Shown here: positions 24,473-33,754 of the stretch, piece after piece
How positions within the stretch are numbered: the stretch's first letter is position 1
How the letters are laid out: every line of letters begins with the position of its first letter
NCBI RefSeq assembly: GCF_001493375.1
Contig: NZ_LN929893.1
Location: 1 to 45,233 of the forward strand
Direction: 5' to 3'
Source: Streptomyces specialis
GTDB lineage: Bacteria; Actinomycetota; Actinomycetes; Streptomycetales; Streptomycetaceae
Length of the DNA: 45,233 nucleotides
The notes under the pieces: generated by a model
The model's input: the letters and a program-made list of their open reading frames with translations, nothing else
Told to the model about the DNA's origin: nothing
Database searches by the model: none
Position numbers and translations under genes: made by a program

Positions 24473-25060
24473 ATGCCCCTGCACATTCCCCCGGCCCCCG
24501 CTGCCGCCGAGCGCAGCGTCCGCACGGCCCTCCACTCGGCGACGCTGCGGGCCCCAGGCCCGCGGCCGACCGAGCGCGAGGACCTGCGTCTCGTCCTCCC
24601 CCTGCCCGTGTACCGGCTGGCGCCGGTGACCGGGACGACAGCACCTCCCCGCGCCCGCCTCACCGGCTGGCGTTTCCTCCTGGCCCGGGACGGCCGGCCC
24701 GTCGGCGCGGCCGAGACCATGCTCACGGCGGACGGCTGGGCGTTCTCGCACTTCTGCGAGGGCCCCTACATCCCGTCGACCGAGCGGGCTCTGCGTCTCG
24801 CGGGCTCCCTGCCGGCGGCCTGCCAGCCCCGGCTGCTCTCCGTGCCCGAGCTGTACATGCTGACGCTGTGGCTGCACACCGACCCCGGCGCCCAGCCGGC
24901 CGAGGGTGGCCCGGAGCCCCAGGACCTGCTGATGCCGCTGGCGCCCGCGCCTCCCGGCATCGCCGCCGAGCGGGCGGTCAGGAGCGACGTCCTGCTGCCG
25001 CTGCTGGCCGGCCGGCTGGCTCCGGCGGCCTCGCAGGAGACCGTCGGCCTGGTGAGCTGA
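24473..25060 (+). CDS. Hypothetical protein, 195 aa
   Basis: It starts at ATG 24473, which follows a GCGAGAGGCGAC binding site. The product begins MPLHIPPAPAAAERSVRTAL, includes RLVLPLPVYRLAPV, GWRFLLARDGRPVGAAETML and SHFCEGPYIPSTERAL, and ends ASQETVGLVS. It is a soluble mixed alpha/beta protein of a type found widely beside gcvP in streptomycetes (recalled, not verified). I assign no function. It is convergent with gcvP and separated from it by a strong terminator. Confidence 0.7.
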   Translation: MPLHIPPAPAAAERSVRTALHSATLRAPGPRPTEREDLRLVLPLPVYRLAPVTGTTAPPRARLTGWRFLLARDGRPVGAAETMLTADGWAFSHFCEGPYIPSTERALRLAGSLPAACQPRLLSVPELYMLTLWLHTDPGAQPAEGGPEPQDLLMPLAPAPPGIAAERAVRSDVLLPLLAGRLAPAASQETVGLVS

Positions 25061-25074
25061 CCGCACGACGCCCC

Positions 25075-25116
25075 GTCGCGGGGCCGGGCGCGCCGTGGCG
25101 CGTCCGGCCCCGCGAC
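25075..25116. terminator. Strong bidirectional hairpin between convergent genes
   Basis: Thirteen perfect pairs (25075-25087 with 25104-25116) continue inward through a G-U and five or six further pairs to a 4-nt loop, giving about 19-20 paired positions. It lies between the stops of the 195-aa gene and gcvP. Confidence 0.85.
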
Positions 25117-25141
25117 GCCGGGCGGGCGCCGGGCGAGGGCG

Positions 25142-28039
25142 TCAGTGCGCGTACTCGGTGACGGGCGGGCAGGAGCAGATCAGGTTCCGGTCGCCGAACG
25201 CGCCGTCCACGCGGCGCACCGGCGGCCAGTACTTGCCGTCCTCCTCCGTCCCGGCCGGGAAGACCGCCTCCCGGCGGCTGTACGGGTGCGTCCACTCGTC
25301 GCTCAGGTGCGCCGCCGTGTGCGGCGCGTTGACGAGCGGGTTGTCGTCCCGGGGCCACTCCCCCGTGCCGACCCGTTCGATCTCGGCGCGGATGGCGATC
25401 ATCGCGTCGCAGAACCGGTCGAGTTCGGCCAGATTCTCGCTCTCCGTCGGCTCGATCATCAGCGTGCCCGCGACGGGGAACGACATGGTCGGGGCGTGGA
25501 ACCCGTAGTCGATGAGGCGCTTGGCCACGTCGTCGATGGTGACGCCGGTCGCCTTGGTCAGCGGGCGGACGTCGATGACGCACTCGTGCGCCACCAGGCC
25601 GCCGGGTCCCGTGTACAGCACCGGGTAGTGGGGCTCCAGGCGCTTGGCGACGTAGTTGGCGCCGAGCACCGCGACCTGGGTGGCGCGGCGCAGCCCGGCG
25701 GCGCCCATCAGCCGTACGTAGGCCCAGGAGATGGGCAGGATTCCGGCCGATCCCCACGGCGCGGCCGACACCGGTCCGGTGCCGCCGCCCGCCGGGCCGG
25801 CCTCGGGCCGCAGCGGGTGGCCCGGCAGGTGGGGCGCCAGGTGGGCGCGGACGGCGACCGGGCCGACGCCGGGGCCGCCGCCGCCGTGCGGGATGCAGAA
25901 CGTCTTGTGCAGGTTCAGGTGCGACACGTCGGCGCCGAACCGGCCGGGCCTGGCCAGCCCGACCAGCGCGTTGAGGTTGGCGCCGTCCACGTAGACCTGG
26001 CCGCCCGCGTCGTGCACGGCGGCGCAGATCCGGGTGATGTCCTCCTCGAACACGCCGTGCGTGGAGGGGTAGGTCACCATCAGCACGGCCAGTTCGTCCG
26101 CGTGCCGCTCGATCTTCGCCCGCAGGTCGTCGGCGTCGACGTCGCCGCCCGCGCCGGTGGCCACCACGACGACCCGCATCCCGGCCATGACCGCGCTGGC
26201 GGCGTTGGTGCCGTGCGCGGAGGACGGGATCAGGCAGACGGTGCGCTGCGGCTGGCCGTTCGCCCGGTGGTACGCGCGCACGGCGAGCAGTCCGGCCAGC
26301 TCGCCCTGGGAGCCGGCGTTGGGCTGGAGCGAGACGGCGTCGTAGCCGGTGATCTCGGCGAGTCGCCGCTCCAGTTCGCGGATGAGCGCGAGATAGCCCT
26401 CGGCCTGCTCGACGGGCGCGAACGGGTGGATCGCGGCGAACTCGGGCCAGGTCACCGGTTCCATCTCGGCCGTGGCGTTGAGCTTCATGGTGCACGAGCC
26501 CAGCGGGATCATGCCGCGGTCCAGCGCGTAGTCGCGGTCGGCGAGCCGGCGCAGGTAGCGCAGCATCGCGGTCTCCGAGCGGTGCCGGTGGAAGACCGGG
26601 TGCGTCAGGTACTCGTCGTCGCGCCGCAGCTCCGGCGGCAGCGCGTCGGGGGTGCGGGCATCCAGCGCGTCGATGCCGAAGGCGTCCCCGGCGACGCCGA
26701 ACGCGGCCCACACGGCGGTGAGCTGCGCCCGGCCGGTGGTCTCGTCGCAGGCGATGCCGACGTGGTCGGCGTCGGTGAGGCGGAGGTTGATCCCGGCCTC
26801 GCGGGCAGCGGCCACGACGGCGGCGGCGCGGCCCGGCACCCGGGCGGTGACCGTGTCGAAGAACGCTTCGTGGACGATCTCGACGCCGCCGTCCCGCAGC
26901 CCGGCGGCCAGCAGCGCGGCGTAGCGGTGGACGCGGCGGGCGATGGCGGCCAGCCCGTCGGGCCCGTGGTAGACGGCGTACATGCCGGCCATCACGGCGA
27001 GGAGCACCTGCGCGGTGCAGATGTTGCTGGTGGCCTTCTCCCGCCGGATGTGCTGCTCCCTGGTCTGGAGCGCGAGCCGGTACGCCGGATGGCCGGCCGC
27101 GTCGCGCGAGACCCCGACCAGGCGGCCGGGCAGGCTCCTGGCGTACGCCTCACGGACCGCCATGAAGGCGGCGTGCGGCCCGCCGAAGCCCATCGGGACG
27201 CCGAACCGCTGGCTGGACCCGACCGCGATGTCCGCGCCCAGGGAGCCGGGCGAGGCGAGGAGGGTGAGGGCGAGCAGGTCGGCGGCGACGGTGACGACCG
27301 CGCCCAGTTCGTGCGCCCGCTCGACGAGGGCGCGCGGGTCCCGGACGGCGCCCGACGCCCCCGGGTACTGGAGGAGCACGCCGAAGATCCCGCGCTCGGC
27401 CGCCTCTTCGGGGATGCCGTCGCCCAGGTCGGCGACGACGACCTCGACGCCGGTCGGCTCGGCGCGGGTCCGCACCACGGCGATGGTCTGCGGCAGGCAG
27501 TCGGCGTCCACCAGGAAGACCCCGCCCTTGACCTTGCCGACGCGGCGGGACAGGGCCATCGCCTCGGCGGCGGCGGTGCCCTCGTCCAGCAGCGACGCCC
27601 CGGCCGTGGGCAGGCCGGTCAGGTCGGAGACGACGGTCTGGAAGTTCAGCAGCGCCTCCAGCCGGCCCTGGGAGATCTCCGGCTGGTAGGGGGTGTAGGC
27701 GGTGTACCAGGCCGGGTTCTCCATGACGTTGCGCAGGATCACCGGCGGGGTGAAGGTGCCGTAGTACCCCAGGCCGATCATGGAGTCCAGCACCGTGTTC
27801 CGGGCGGCCAGGGCGCGCAGTTCGCCGAGGACGGCGGCCTCGTCCCGGGCGTCCGGCAGGCACAGCGCCTCGGTGGAGCGGATGGCCTCGGGCACGGCGG
27901 CGGCGGTCAGCTCGTCCAGGGAGCCGAAGCCGACCTGGGCGAGCATCTTCGCCTCGTCGGCGGCGTCGGGCCCGATATGCCGGGCGGCGAACGGCGTGCC
28001 CTGTTCGAGGGCGGACAACGGGGGACGGTGGGCGTTCAT
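25142..28039 (-). CDS. gcvP: Glycine dehydrogenase (decarboxylating), full-length P-protein
   Basis: The 965-aa product is the PLP-dependent P-protein of the glycine cleavage system. It decarboxylates glycine and passes the aminomethyl group to lipoyl GcvH. It is the fused form: an N-terminal half ([48 protein letters not shown]) and a C-terminal half with [13 protein letters not shown] (Schiff-base Lys519) and the [17 protein letters not shown] segment. GcvT and GcvH are not in the window. The start is ATG 28037-28039 after AGGAGG. Control is by the tandem glycine riboswitch in its leader. Confidence 0.98.
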   Translation of the reverse strand: MNAHRPPLSALEQGTPFAARHIGPDAADEAKMLAQVGFGSLDELTAAAVPEAIRSTEALCLPDARDEAAVLGELRALAARNTVLDSMIGLGYYGTFTPPVILRNVMENPAWYTAYTPYQPEISQGRLEALLNFQTVVSDLTGLPTAGASLLDEGTAAAEAMALSRRVGKVKGGVFLVDADCLPQTIAVVRTRAEPTGVEVVVADLGDGIPEEAAERGIFGVLLQYPGASGAVRDPRALVERAHELGAVVTVAADLLALTLLASPGSLGADIAVGSSQRFGVPMGFGGPHAAFMAVREAYARSLPGRLVGVSRDAAGHPAYRLALQTREQHIRREKATSNICTAQVLLAVMAGMYAVYHGPDGLAAIARRVHRYAALLAAGLRDGGVEIVHEAFFDTVTARVPGRAAAVVAAAREAGINLRLTDADHVGIACDETTGRAQLTAVWAAFGVAGDAFGIDALDARTPDALPPELRRDDEYLTHPVFHRHRSETAMLRYLRRLADRDYALDRGMIPLGSCTMKLNATAEMEPVTWPEFAAIHPFAPVEQAEGYLALIRELERRLAEITGYDAVSLQPNAGSQGELAGLLAVRAYHRANGQPQRTVCLIPSSAHGTNAASAVMAGMRVVVVATGAGGDVDADDLRAKIERHADELAVLMVTYPSTHGVFEEDITRICAAVHDAGGQVYVDGANLNALVGLARPGRFGADVSHLNLHKTFCIPHGGGGPGVGPVAVRAHLAPHLPGHPLRPEAGPAGGGTGPVSAAPWGSAGILPISWAYVRLMGAAGLRRATQVAVLGANYVAKRLEPHYPVLYTGPGGLVAHECVIDVRPLTKATGVTIDDVAKRLIDYGFHAPTMSFPVAGTLMIEPTESENLAELDRFCDAMIAIRAEIERVGTGEWPRDDNPLVNAPHTAAHLSDEWTHPYSRREAVFPAGTEEDGKYWPPVRRVDGAFGDRNLICSCPPVTEYAH

Positions 28040-28077
28040 CGGTGAGGCTCCTCCTGGTCACGACGACCCGCGGGGGT

Positions 28078-28097
28078 GCCAGGCGGCGGTGCCTGGC
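28078..28097 (-). terminator. Hairpin in the gcvP leader, possible expression platform
   Basis: A perfect 7-bp stem (GCCAGGC / GCCTGGC, loop of 6) lies between the glycine aptamers and the gcvP ribosome binding site, about 40 nt upstream of the ATG. It could terminate transcription or mask the binding site. Confidence 0.55.
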
Positions 28098-28315
28098 GGG
28101 CCTCCCCCTCTGTCATGTCGACCTGAGAGCTTCACCGCACCGCTCGCGCGGCACGGCTTGCACCGTCGGTGAGGACGGTGGCGGAGTGCGGCTCCGCGAC
28201 CGTCCTGCTTTCCAGAGTGGCTTCCCTCGCGCGGTACGGGTGCCTGAGAGATTCCGGGGAGGATTTGCTCCTTCGGCGCCCGGCGTCGGATGAACACCAG
28301 GACTCTCCCGCACGA
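28098..28315 (-). ncRNA. Tandem glycine riboswitch (gcvT motif) upstream of gcvP
   Basis: On the minus strand aptamer 1 has CGGGAGAG, GCCGAAGGAGCAA, TCTCTCAGGCA and CACTCTGGAAAGC. Aptamer 2 follows with CACCGACGGTGCAAGCC, GCTCTCAGGTC and ATGACAGAGGGGG. These are the conserved core elements of the two-aptamer glycine riboswitch, which senses glycine and turns on the cleavage system. It sits directly in the gcvP leader, the standard position in actinobacteria. Confidence 0.93.
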
Positions 28316-28457
28316 GGTCGTCAACCGTGTTCGAGCCTACCAGCGCCTCCCGGGCGCGGTCCTGGGGGAGCCACTCGACTGGCCAGCCGACGGAATGTGC
28401 TCTTACGTATGTCATAGAGGACTTTTTGCTGACGAGTGGCGATCAGTTGGAGGAACC

Positions 28458-28847
28458 GTGCAGACCGACATCGACCCGCGGAGCCTGATCGGCCGCAAGG
28501 CGTTCGACCGCAACGGCACCAAGATCGGCACGGTGGACGAGGTCTATCTCGACGACGCCACCGGAATCCCCGAGTGGGCGGCGGTGCGCACCGGTCTGTT
28601 CACCCGGGACGCCTTCGTGCCGCTGGAGCCGAGCGAGCTGGTGGACGACGCGCTGCGGGTCCCGTTCGAACGGGCCCTGATCAAGGAGGCCCCCGACTTC
28701 GGGGTGGGGCGGCACCTCTCGCCCGAACAGGAGCTGCGGCTCTACCACCACTACGGACTCGACGTCCCCGGCCTCGGCGACGAGGCCGACGACGCGGACT
28801 TCGGCCGGCTGGCCTCCCCCGGCGACCGCGCCGACCGGCCGGACTGA
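28458..28847 (+). CDS. PRC-barrel domain protein
   Basis: The product is 129 aa from GTG 28458, directly after GTTGGAGGAACC (a strong binding site). The PRC-barrel beta strands are clear: LIGRKAFDRNGTKIGTVDEV, GIPEWAAVRTGLFTRDAFVP. These are followed by a short acidic C-terminal helix region with [12 protein letters not shown]. Such proteins bind RNA or photosynthetic-type complexes or serve stress roles; in Streptomyces, single-domain copies are often stress-induced, but that is not shown here. An AT-richer region at 28395-28450 looks like its promoter. The 3' end overlaps the convergent dinB tail by about 97 bp. Confidence 0.85.
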   Translation: MQTDIDPRSLIGRKAFDRNGTKIGTVDEVYLDDATGIPEWAAVRTGLFTRDAFVPLEPSELVDDALRVPFERALIKEAPDFGVGRHLSPEQELRLYHHYGLDVPGLGDEADDADFGRLASPGDRADRPD

Positions 28848-29747
28848 ACGGACGGGCTGGGCCGGACGGCCGCCAGCGGCAGCGGCTGGGAGGAGATCAG
28901 CTCCGGATCGTCCACGGCGAAGGTCCGCACCCGGCCGGGACCGGACCCGGGCCGCTCGAAACGCACCGTCACCCGGCCCACGCCACTGCCCTGCACCCAC
29001 CCCGCGCCGAACCGCCCGTGCGTCACGTCGAGCCCCGGCAGCCACCGCCGGGGCACCTCCGGCTCCTGGCTCTTACACCCATCTCCGAACCCACGAGCCA
29101 GGCAGAAACCTCGTTTGCCGTCTTTTACTTGAACAAAAACACACGGCCGCAGGCGCTCCCACCCCGGCCCCGGCCCCCCGGCCCCCCCGCCCCCGGCGGG
29201 GCGGCCTCCCCCCCCCCGCCCCCCGGCCCCCCGCCCCCGCCCCCCCGCCGTCGTGTCCACCCCCTCCAGCAGCCGCTCCGCCGCCTCCCTGACCACGACC
29301 GGATCGTCGGTGGGGCCGCGCAGCGTCTCGGAGCGGGTCAGGGTGGAGAAGTCATATCTCCTGACCTTCAGCACGATTGTGCGGCCCGAGCGCCCGGCCG
29401 CGCGCAGCCGCCCCACACAGCGGTCCGCGAGCCGCGCCACCTCCAACCGGATCCGGGCCCGGTCGGTGACGTCCACGTCGAACGTGTCCTCCACGGAGAT
29501 CGACTTGTGGTCCCGGTCGGCCACCACCGGCCGCTCGTCCACCCCGCTCGCCATGGCGTGGACGGACGCGCCGTGCGCCTTGCCCAGCAGCCGCAGCAGC
29601 TCCGCCTCCCCGGCCCGCGCGGTCTCCCCGACGGTGGTGATCCCCGCCCGGCGCAGCAGCTCGGCGGTGGCCGGGCCGATGCCGGGCAGCGTCCGCACCG
29701 GCAGCGGCGCCAGCAACTCCCGCTCGGTGCCCGGCGGGATGAGGACC
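28751..29747 (-). CDS. dinB: DNA polymerase IV, C-terminal part (interrupted by adapter)
   Basis: The fragment reads [32 protein letters not shown] (helix-hairpin-helix), the thumb and little-finger region [47 protein letters not shown], and [12 protein letters not shown]. It then runs into adapter and noise at about 29250-29066, and resumes with [31 protein letters not shown] and a C-terminal tail. The sequence replaced by noise is where the family has a variable linker. The Y-family polymerase bypasses lesions at low fidelity. The frame differs from the N-terminal part because of the 143-bp artefact. The last 97 bp overlap the PRC-barrel gene. Confidence 0.88.
29066..29143 (+). other. Degraded Nextera read-2 adapter with i7 barcode (assembly artefact)
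   Basis: 29066-29099 matches the transposon end plus read-2 stem (29 of 34). 29100-29107 is exactly AGGCAGAA, an i7 barcode. 29108-29131 matches the P7 tail (20 of 24), followed by the A-rich overrun typical of reading past an adapter. Confidence 0.95.
29144..29250 (+). other. C/G-rich read noise after the adapter
   Basis: About 90 bp (29160-29250) is almost only C and G in homopolymer runs, directly after the adapter and its A tail. It fits low-quality overrun sequence, not genomic DNA. Genomic coding resumes at about 29251. Confidence 0.8.
29649..29747 (+). repeat. First copy of a 99-bp direct duplication in dinB
   Basis: It is identical to 29792-29890 (offset 143). The second copy follows an adapter, so the duplication is most likely two overlapping reads joined end to end. 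Confidence 0.92.
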
Positions 29748-29790
29748 CAAAAGTCGGCATGCGCTTTTTCTGCCGTTCTCGTGGGCACGG
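29748..29790 (+). other. Degraded Nextera P7/i7 adapter, reverse orientation (assembly artefact)
   Basis: The 43 bases align with the 3' part of the P7 oligo, the i7 barcode and the read-2 stem (34 of 43). The barcode segment reads TTCTGCCG against the expected TTCTGCCT, the complement of AGGCAGAA found at 29100. Confidence 0.92.
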
Positions 29791-30384
29791 GCGGCGCAGC
29801 AGCTCGGCGGTGGCCGGGCCGATGCCGGGCAGCGTCCGCACCGGCAGCGGCGCCAGCAACTCCCGCTCGGTGCCCGGCGGGATGAGGACCAGACCGTCCG
29901 GCTTGGCCCGCTCGGACGCGATCTTCGCGAGCATCTTGGAACCGGCCAGGCCCACCGAGCCGCTCAACCCCGTCGCCTCCCGGATGGCGTCCCGCAGCCG
30001 CTCCCCGGCGCGGCGCGCCTCCGCGGCGGTGGCGGCGGCGCCGCCGGCCGCCAGGTCGACGAACGCCTCGTCCAGACTCAGCGGCTCCACCAGCGGGGAC
30101 AGCCCGGCCAGCAGGCCCATCACGATCTCGCTGATCTCCCGGTAGACCCCGAAGCGCGGCACCAGATACGCCCCGTTCGGACAGAGCCGCCTGGCCTGGG
30201 CCGTGGGCATCGCCGACCGCACCCCGAAGCGGCGGGCCTCGTAGGAGGCGGTGGCGACCACCCCGCGCGGGCCGAGGCCGCCGACGATCACCGGCTTGCC
30301 GCGCAGACTCGGCTTGGCCGCCTGCTCCACCGAGGCGTAGAAGGCGTCCATGTCGAGGTGCAGGATCGTCGGCTGGCTCCTCAC
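29791..30384 (-). CDS. dinB: DNA polymerase IV, N-terminal part
   Basis: It starts at GTG 30382-30384 and reads [15 protein letters not shown], with the first catalytic Asp pair of Y-family polymerases; then [50 protein letters not shown] and [12 protein letters not shown], which carries the next catalytic acidic residues (SLDEA). It continues through [20 protein letters not shown] and [17 protein letters not shown] before meeting the artefact. Together with 28751-29747 it makes one translesion polymerase; the split is technical, not biological. Confidence 0.9.
29792..29890 (+). repeat. Second copy of the 99-bp dinB duplication
   Basis: It is the exact partner of 29649-29747. Removing 143 bp (adapter plus one copy) restores a single continuous dinB frame, since 143 is not a multiple of three. 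Confidence 0.92.
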
Positions 30385-30439
30385 CCTGTCGATGGTGCCC
30401 CAGGGGTCTGACAGCGGCGGGTCCCGCTCAGCCGATAGG

Positions 30440-31099
<660 letters not shown>

Positions 31100-31197
31100 C
31101 GGCTGTCACGATGAGCACGCACACAGCGCTCCTCCCAAGACATGCCCCACCGACGCTAGGCATCCACACGCGACGCGTCAACGATCGCCACGCGCCG

Positions 31198-31671
31198 CTA
31201 CTGGCTGCTCGTGCCGAAGTCCTCAGGGGAGATCTGGTCGAGGAACTCGCGGAACCTCTCGACCTCGTCCTCCTGCTCGTCGGGGATGATGATCCCCGCG
31301 TCGTCGAGCACCGCGTCACTGCCGTAGATCGGCGTACCGACGCGCAACGCCAGCGCTATGGCGTCGGACGGACGGGCGCTGACCTCCACCCCGCTGGCGA
31401 ACACGAGCTCGGCATAGAAGACCCCGTCCCGCAGATCGGTGATGCGCACCGCGCTGAGCTCCTGTCCCACGGCTTCCAGCACGTTCTTGAACAGGTCGTG
31501 CGTCAGCGGCCTGGCAGGGGTCATGCCCTGCTGGGCGAACGCGATGGCGGTCGCCTCTCCCGGTCCGATCCAGATCGGGAGGTAGCGATCGCCGCCGACC
31601 TCACGGAGGAGCACGATGGGCTGATTATTGGGCATTTCCACCCGCACACCCACGACGTCGAGCTGATTCAC
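31198..31671 (-). CDS. Bifunctional nuclease family protein (DUF151)
   Basis: The product is 157 aa from GTG 31669-31671. The BFN domain is clear: VVGVRVEMPNNQPIVLLREV, YLPIWIGPGEATAIAFAQQG, TPARPLTHDLFKNVLEAVGQ, FYAELVFASGVEVSARPSDA, and the acidic tail PDEQEDEVERFREFLDQ. The family was named for DNase/RNase activity in plant and algal members; the bacterial role is uncertain. The gene order with MerR and FHA is conserved through actinobacteria (Rv1829 in mycobacteria). Confidence 0.93.
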   Translation of the reverse strand: MNQLDVVGVRVEMPNNQPIVLLREVGGDRYLPIWIGPGEATAIAFAQQGMTPARPLTHDLFKNVLEAVGQELSAVRITDLRDGVFYAELVFASGVEVSARPSDAIALALRVGTPIYGSDAVLDDAGIIIPDEQEDEVERFREFLDQISPEDFGTSSQ

Positions 31672-31749
31672 ACAGCAACCCTAGGCGGTGCCCGGGGCAT
31701 TTGGATAGTCGAGCACCCCCCAGCGCGGCGCTCGCGCGACGCCCGGGGC

Positions 31750-32457
31750 TCAGAATCCCTGCCGGCTCGCGAAGAACACCAGCCGGTATTTACCGATCTG
31801 CACCTCGTCGCCGTTGGCCAGGATCACGGAGTCGATCGGCTCGCGGTTGACGTAGGTGCCGTTGAGGCTCCCCACGTCACTCACCGTGAACCCACCGTCC
31901 GGCTGACGCCGGAACTCCACGTGACGGCGGGAGACCGTGACGTCGTCCAGGAAGATGTCGCTGTGCGGATGGCGCCCGGCGGTGGTCACGTCGCCGTCCA
32001 GCAGGAAGCGGCTGCCGGAGTTCGGCCCGCGGCGCACGATCAGCAGCGCCGAGCCGGGCGGCAGGGCCTCCACGGCGGCCTGTGCCTCCGGGGAGAGCGC
32101 GGGCGACGGGTGCTGGCCGGTGATCTCCGCCTCGTACGCCTCCAGGCCGCTGATGGAGATCGTCGAGGTCGTCTCCGACGAGCCGTCGAGCCCGGGCCGC
32201 AGCGCGTTCCCGCAGTTGGAGCAGAACCGGCTGGTGGGGCCGGTGCGGTGCCCGCAGCGGGGGCACGTGGGCATCTGGAAGGCGCCGGTGGGCTGGTCGC
32301 CTATATCGCCGGACCCGCCCACCTCGTCACGGAACAACGGGCGGCCCGGCTCGGCACCGGACGCCGGCGGCGTCTCGCCATGCTGGCGGGCGCGGGGCCG
32401 TGTGGCGCTGTGCGCGCCACTCTGACGCCTGCCGAACAACCTAGCGAAAAAGCTCAC
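31750..32457 (-). CDS. FHA-domain protein with zinc ribbon (GarA/OdhI-like)
   Basis: The product is 235 aa from GTG 32455-32457. Residues 65-83 form a zinc ribbon (CPRCGH ... CSNCG). An ETTS motif follows at 94-97 (SSETTSTIS), equivalent to the N-terminal phosphorylation site of GarA and OdhI. The C-terminal FHA domain (about 140-232) has GRHPHSDIFLDDVTVSRRHV (SxxH 176-179) and SLNGTYVN (Asn199). In mycobacteria and corynebacteria, Ser/Thr kinases phosphorylate such Thr residues, and the FHA domain then folds back and stops inhibition of 2-oxoglutarate dehydrogenase and glutamate enzymes. The N-terminal zinc ribbon is longer than in GarA. It lies beside DUF151 and the DUF881 genes as in mycobacteria. 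Confidence 0.92.
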   Translation of the reverse strand: MSFFARLFGRRQSGAHSATRPRARQHGETPPASGAEPGRPLFRDEVGGSGDIGDQPTGAFQMPTCPRCGHRTGPTSRFCSNCGNALRPGLDGSSETTSTISISGLEAYEAEITGQHPSPALSPEAQAAVEALPPGSALLIVRRGPNSGSRFLLDGDVTTAGRHPHSDIFLDDVTVSRRHVEFRRQPDGGFTVSDVGSLNGTYVNREPIDSVILANGDEVQIGKYRLVFFASRQGF

Positions 32458-32609
32458 CAGCGATCCCCTCGTACCTAGCCCGGCCCGTTTGCGGACGGGG
32501 CGGTCCATTGTCTCTCACCGGCCGTGCGGACATTCCGACAACGTCCCCGGCCCCCGTTCAGTTTCCCTCACCGAGCGCCACGTGATCGCGGCGCCCCCGG
32601 TGCGGCAGG

Positions 32610-33425
32610 TCACGGCGACGACTGAGCGTAGTCAGGCTGCTCCGCCGATCGCAAGGCGTCCACGACGACCTTGTCGGGCCGCGCCACCTCCACCTCCGCC
32701 TGCTCGTTCTCCAGGGACTGCACCACGCCCCCGGGAATGTTCAGCGCCGGTTCCAGATCCTCCGGCCGGCCGATGGCCTCGACCAGGAACGGCGCGCCGA
32801 CCGTGCGGCCGTCGATGACCACCTCGTCGCCGTCGTTCACGAAAAAGGTGTCGGCCACGATCCGCACGTCGTTGATCTGGATGGCCTCGGCGCCCGCGGC
32901 GCGCAGTTCCTGCACCGCGTCGAGCAGCATATCGGCCTCGACGGTGCCCCAGGGATCACCGATGCGCAGGGTGACGCCGGGGCCCTCGGCGGCGACCGTG
33001 CCGGCCAGGACGCCGAGCTGCCGTTCGCGTTCCAGCGCCTGGCGCCTGGCCTCCTCGGCCTGGTCGGAGCTGGTCTCCAGCTCGGTGCGCTGGTCCTGGA
33101 GCGCGGCGCGCTCGTCCTCCAGGCGCGCGGCGCGGTCGTCGAGGTCGCTGAGGATGCGCACCAGGTCCTCGCGGCGGGCGCCGCGCAGCGCGGTCTCGTC
33201 GCTGCCCGCCGCCCGCACCTGGATGGCCAGGCCCAGGCCGAGCACGAAGAGCAGCACGGCGGCGACGAGCTGGCCCCGGGTGGCGCGCGGCGGCCAGAAC
33301 ACGGCCAGCAGGGCGCGGCGCCCGGTGGGGCGCGCGGCGGGCCCGGGCGCGGGCGCGGGGATGGGATCGGTCGTGGCGTCGGGCGTGGCGTCGGGCGTGG
33401 GGGATTCCTCGGTCACCGGGGTCAC
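32610..33425 (-). CDS. DUF881 membrane-anchored protein (downstream copy)
   Basis: The product is 271 aa from GTG 33423-33425. A Pro-rich cytoplasmic N-terminus is followed by one membrane segment (LVAAVLLFVLGLGLAIQVRA), a coiled coil (about 80-135: LVRILSDLDDRAARLEDERA), and the DUF881 domain (VTLRIGDPWGTVEADMLLDA, VQELRAAGAEAIQINDVRIV). The start overlaps the sbp stop by 4 bp. DUF881 proteins come as a pair around sbp in this operon in most actinobacteria; they have coiled-coil contacts with the wall or division zone in some models, but the function is unproven. Confidence 0.9.
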   Translation of the reverse strand: MTPVTEESPTPDATPDATTDPIPAPAPGPAARPTGRRALLAVFWPPRATRGQLVAAVLLFVLGLGLAIQVRAAGSDETALRGARREDLVRILSDLDDRAARLEDERAALQDQRTELETSSDQAEEARRQALERERQLGVLAGTVAAEGPGVTLRIGDPWGTVEADMLLDAVQELRAAGAEAIQINDVRIVADTFFVNDGDEVVIDGRTVGAPFLVEAIGRPEDLEPALNIPGGVVQSLENEQAEVEVARPDKVVVDALRSAEQPDYAQSSP

Positions 33426-33754
33426 GCCCCGAAGACGTGGCGGCGGATGGCCGCCGCGTTGGAGAAGATCCGGATGCCGAGGACCACCACGACGCCCGTG
33501 GAGAGCTGGGCGCCGACGCCGAGCTTGTCGCCGAGGAAGACGATCAGCGCCGCGACCGTGACGTTCGACAGGAACGACACGACGAACACCTTGTCGTCGA
33601 ACACTCCGTCCAGCATGGCCCGCAGGCCGCCGAACACCGCGTCCAGGGCGGCGACCACGGCGATGGGCAGGTAGGGCTCGACGCCGGTGGGGACGACCGG
33701 GCGGGTGAGGATCCCGACCACGACTCCCAGCGCGAGTCCCAGAACGGCGATCAC
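33422..33754 (-). CDS. sbp: Small basic protein, DUF1290
   Basis: The product is 110 aa from GTG 33752-33754. It has three or four membrane segments: VIAVLGLALGVVVGILTRP, LPIAVVAALDAVFGGLRAML, VVSFLSNVTVAALIVFLGDK and STGVVVVLGIRIFSNAAAIR, plus a basic C-terminus. It matches the 'small basic protein' found between two DUF881 genes in Gram-positive division and sporulation loci. Both ends overlap the neighbouring DUF881 genes by 4 bp, so the three are coupled. The role is unknown, presumably at the membrane with DUF881. Confidence 0.9.
   Translation of the reverse strand: MIAVLGLALGVVVGILTRPVVPTGVEPYLPIAVVAALDAVFGGLRAMLDGVFDDKVFVVSFLSNVTVAALIVFLGDKLGVGAQLSTGVVVVLGIRIFSNAAAIRRHVFGA

Noticed and set aside
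25145..28045. A long plus-strand open frame covering gcvP
   Set aside because: It is the antisense shadow of gcvP, with low-complexity composition and no recognisable family.
29160..29250. C-rich runs that could be read as G-quadruplex or i-motif DNA
   Set aside because: They follow an adapter with an A-rich overrun and replace coding sequence, so they are almost surely read noise.
29649..29890. Duplication in dinB as a natural mutation or phase-variation switch
   Set aside because: The 43 bp between the copies is an i7 adapter; the duplication is an assembly product.
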